Assembly (NCBI RefSeq): GCF_013033515.1
Contig: NZ_WQEG01000001.1
Location: 434,001-498,000, forward strand
DNA length: 64,000 nucleotides
Direction of reading: 5' to 3'
Source: Ruegeria sp. HKCCA6707
GTDB lineage: Bacteria; Pseudomonadota; Alphaproteobacteria; Rhodobacterales; Rhodobacteraceae
In this document: positions 62,518 through 64,000 of the stretch, in pieces
Layout of the letters: every line of letters begins with the position of its first letter
Position numbering within the stretch: position 1 is the first letter of the stretch
Position numbers and translations under genes: made by a program
The notes under the pieces: model-generated
Databases searched by the model: none
What the model was told of the DNA's origin: nothing
The model's input: the letters and a program-made list of their open reading frames with translations, nothing else

Positions 62518-63198
62518 ATGAAAATTGGCATCCTTCTGACCGGCCATCCGCCTGACGAACTGCTCAACGAGTTCGGTGAATACGACACCATGTTCAGCAC
62601 ATTGCTGGAAGGCAATGGGTTCGACTATGTCTCGTTTGCCGTGGTCGACGGGGAATTCCCTGCAAGCCCCGAGGCTGCCGATGGCTGGATCATCACCGGG
62701 TCGCGCCACGGAGCTTATGAAGATCTGCCCTGGATCCCGCCGCTAGAGGATCTGATCCGGGCCATTCAACGCAGCGGGCGACCGCTGATCGGTGTGTGCT
62801 TTGGGCACCAGATCATTGCGCAGGCGCTTGGCGGCACGGTCGAGAAATTCCGCGAAGGTTGGGCCGTTGGTCGCACGGAATATCAGCTGAACGGCGAAAC
62901 CGTGGCGTTGAACGCATGGCATCAGGATCAGGTCACCAAGCTGCCCGAGGGCGCCAAGGTTTTGGGTTCGAATGCGTTTTGCCGCAATGCGGTGGTAGCT
63001 TACGGGGACACGATCTGGACGGTGCAACCGCACCCGGAACATACTGATGGGTTTCAGCGCGGATTGATCGAAACACGCGGCAAAGGCGCGATACCGGACC
63101 CGCTTTTGGACTCGGCAACCACGCGCATGGGCAGCCACGATGACAACAAGCGCATCGCCCAATTCATGGCTGACTTCTTGAAGAAAGAGAGGGCCTGA
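62518..63198 (+). CDS. Class I glutamine amidotransferase-like hydrolase
   Basis: 226 residues; nucleophile elbow IGVCFGHQIIAQALGG (Cys94), GSRHGAYEDLPWI and catalytic His-Pro-Glu in VQPHPEH. Standing between two GS-like ligases it could act as a gamma-glutamyl amide hydrolase, analogous to PuuD. Its stop overlaps the next start (TGATG). No ribosome site beyond GGTGACC is seen. Confidence 0.88.
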   Translation: MKIGILLTGHPPDELLNEFGEYDTMFSTLLEGNGFDYVSFAVVDGEFPASPEAADGWIITGSRHGAYEDLPWIPPLEDLIRAIQRSGRPLIGVCFGHQIIAQALGGTVEKFREGWAVGRTEYQLNGETVALNAWHQDQVTKLPEGAKVLGSNAFCRNAVVAYGDTIWTVQPHPEHTDGFQRGLIETRGKGAIPDPLLDSATTRMGSHDDNKRIAQFMADFLKKERA

Positions 63199-64000
63199 TG
63201 GCCGACTGGAAAGACGAGCTGCCGCAAGCGGCACAAACCTATATCGAAGGTCAGCGTCTGGATGAGGTCGAGTGCATCATCTCGGACCTGCCAGGCATCG
63301 CGCGCGGCAAGGCCGTGCCCGCATCGAAATTCGCCAAACAGGCCTATTTCCACCTGCCGGACAGCATCTTTTACCAAACCATCACCGGCGATTGGGGAGA
63401 GGCCGCGGGCGAGGATGGGTTCATTGAACGCGACATGATCCTCAAGCCCGATTTCTCGACCGCATCCGCCGCGCCCTGGACCGGGGACTGGACCTTGCAG
63501 GTGATCCATGACGCCTATGACCGCGACGAAAACCCGATCCCTTTCAGCCCACGTAACGTGCTGAAACGCGTTGTGCAGCTCTATCATGACAAAGGCTGGA
63601 AGCCGGTTGTCGCGCCCGAGATGGAGTTCTTTCTGGTCGCCCCGAATGTCGACCCCGCGCAGGGCATCAAGCCGATGATGGGGCGCTCAGGCCGACCGGC
63701 AGCCGCGCGGCAGGCCTATTCGATGACGGCGGTGGACGAGTTTGGCCCGGTGATCGACGATATCTATGATTTCGCCGAGCACCAGGGTTTCGAGATCGAC
63801 GGCATCACCCAGGAAGGCGGTGCAGGTCAGCTTGAGATAAATCTGCGTCACGGCAATCCGGTGAAACTGGCGGATGAAGTGTTCTATTTCAAACGCCTGA
63901 TCCGCGAGGCCGCCTTACGGCACAACTGCTTTGCCACCTTTATGGCCAAACCCATTGCGGATGAGCCGGGATCGGCGATGCACATTCACCACTCGATCAC
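63198..64000 (+). CDS. Glutamine-synthetase-like amine ligase, 5' part
   Basis: The first 267 codons are visible; the gene runs off the window. MADWKDELPQAAQTYIEGQRLDEVECIISDLPGIARGKAVPASKF is the PuuA-like start; APEMEFFLV and QEGGAGQLEINL match GS active-site strands and AMHIHHS the metal site. A paralogue of the gene at 61140, with a longer N-terminus. Coupled to the amidotransferase by a one-base overlap. Confidence 0.9.
   Translation, partial: MADWKDELPQAAQTYIEGQRLDEVECIISDLPGIARGKAVPASKFAKQAYFHLPDSIFYQTITGDWGEAAGEDGFIERDMILKPDFSTASAAPWTGDWTLQVIHDAYDRDENPIPFSPRNVLKRVVQLYHDKGWKPVVAPEMEFFLVAPNVDPAQGIKPMMGRSGRPAAARQAYSMTAVDEFGPVIDDIYDFAEHQGFEIDGITQEGGAGQLEINLRHGNPVKLADEVFYFKRLIREAALRHNCFATFMAKPIADEPGSAMHIHHSI

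Overview
This is a chromosomal window from an alphaproteobacterium, almost certainly a Rhodobacterales/Roseobacter-group species (Ruegeria/Phaeobacter-like). The evidence is the GC-rich coding style, the gene neighbourhoods (secG-pyrG; ftsY-EamA-ispZ; hflK-hflC-DUF2065-degP; glyQ/glyS/ppdK), a SAM-II riboswitch on metZ, and several protein families typical of marine Rhodobacteraceae. No rRNA, tRNA, insertion sequence, prophage, CRISPR array or replication origin was recognised. Genes are dense (65 listed here), and most of the content is core metabolism and housekeeping.

Layout. 1-4.6 kb: the end of an EamA transporter, then a minus-strand folB-folP-glmM operon (folate and cell-wall precursor) and a secreted SleB-type hydrolase. 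4.7-13 kb: glycyl-tRNA synthetase genes glyQ and glyS with a divergent PpdK-like enzyme, a GltS glutamate carrier, MarC and a small membrane-anchored protein. 13.2-19 kb: a SPOR/peptidoglycan-binding protein carrying a dead protease domain, a trkH plus AruI-like decarboxylase operon, and an Ala/Lys/Pro-rich repeat protein. 19.2-22 kb: folE2 and metZ, the latter behind a SAM-II riboswitch and terminator. 22-34.7 kb: alpha/beta hydrolase, glutathione transferases, EamA carriers, 2Fe-2S ferredoxin, purD, xseA, ftsY, ispZ and a Crp/Fnr regulator. 34.7-41.1 kb: a putative small RNA locus, then minus-strand degP, DUF2065, hflC, hflK, gor and rpiA. 41.3-47.3 kb: GST-sdaA, GFA protein, EamA, thiamine pyrophosphokinase and a long acidic protein. 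47.5-53.1 kb: purA, a cobalt-type nitrile hydratase operon, secG and pyrG. 53.2-56.6 kb: bacterioferritin, a PEP-mutase-like enzyme, DUF1330, and a TerB-TerB-PhnD-like trio. 56.8-64 kb: a polar/basic amino-acid ABC transporter, MtfA peptidase, and a GS-like / class I amidotransferase / GS-like cluster that is cut by the window end and suggests gamma-glutamylation catabolism of amines or polyamines.

The most interesting signals are mainly non-coding. (1) The pyrG promoter fires at the first base of a stem whose far side holds the only Shine-Dalgarno-like sequence, an arrangement resembling CTP-dependent start-site switching of enterobacterial pyrC. (2) A perfect CRP-type palindrome and a very strong terminator just downstream of the Crp/Fnr gene could delimit a small RNA. 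(3) Two nearly identical 21-nt palindromic sites flank the first GS-like gene. (4) An intergenic repeat starts at the stop codon of two unrelated genes. At protein level the notable items are a FolB fused to an amino-acid-kinase-like domain, a protease-like protein that has lost all three catalytic residues, and a 32-codon micro-ORF coupled on both sides between two ABC permease genes.
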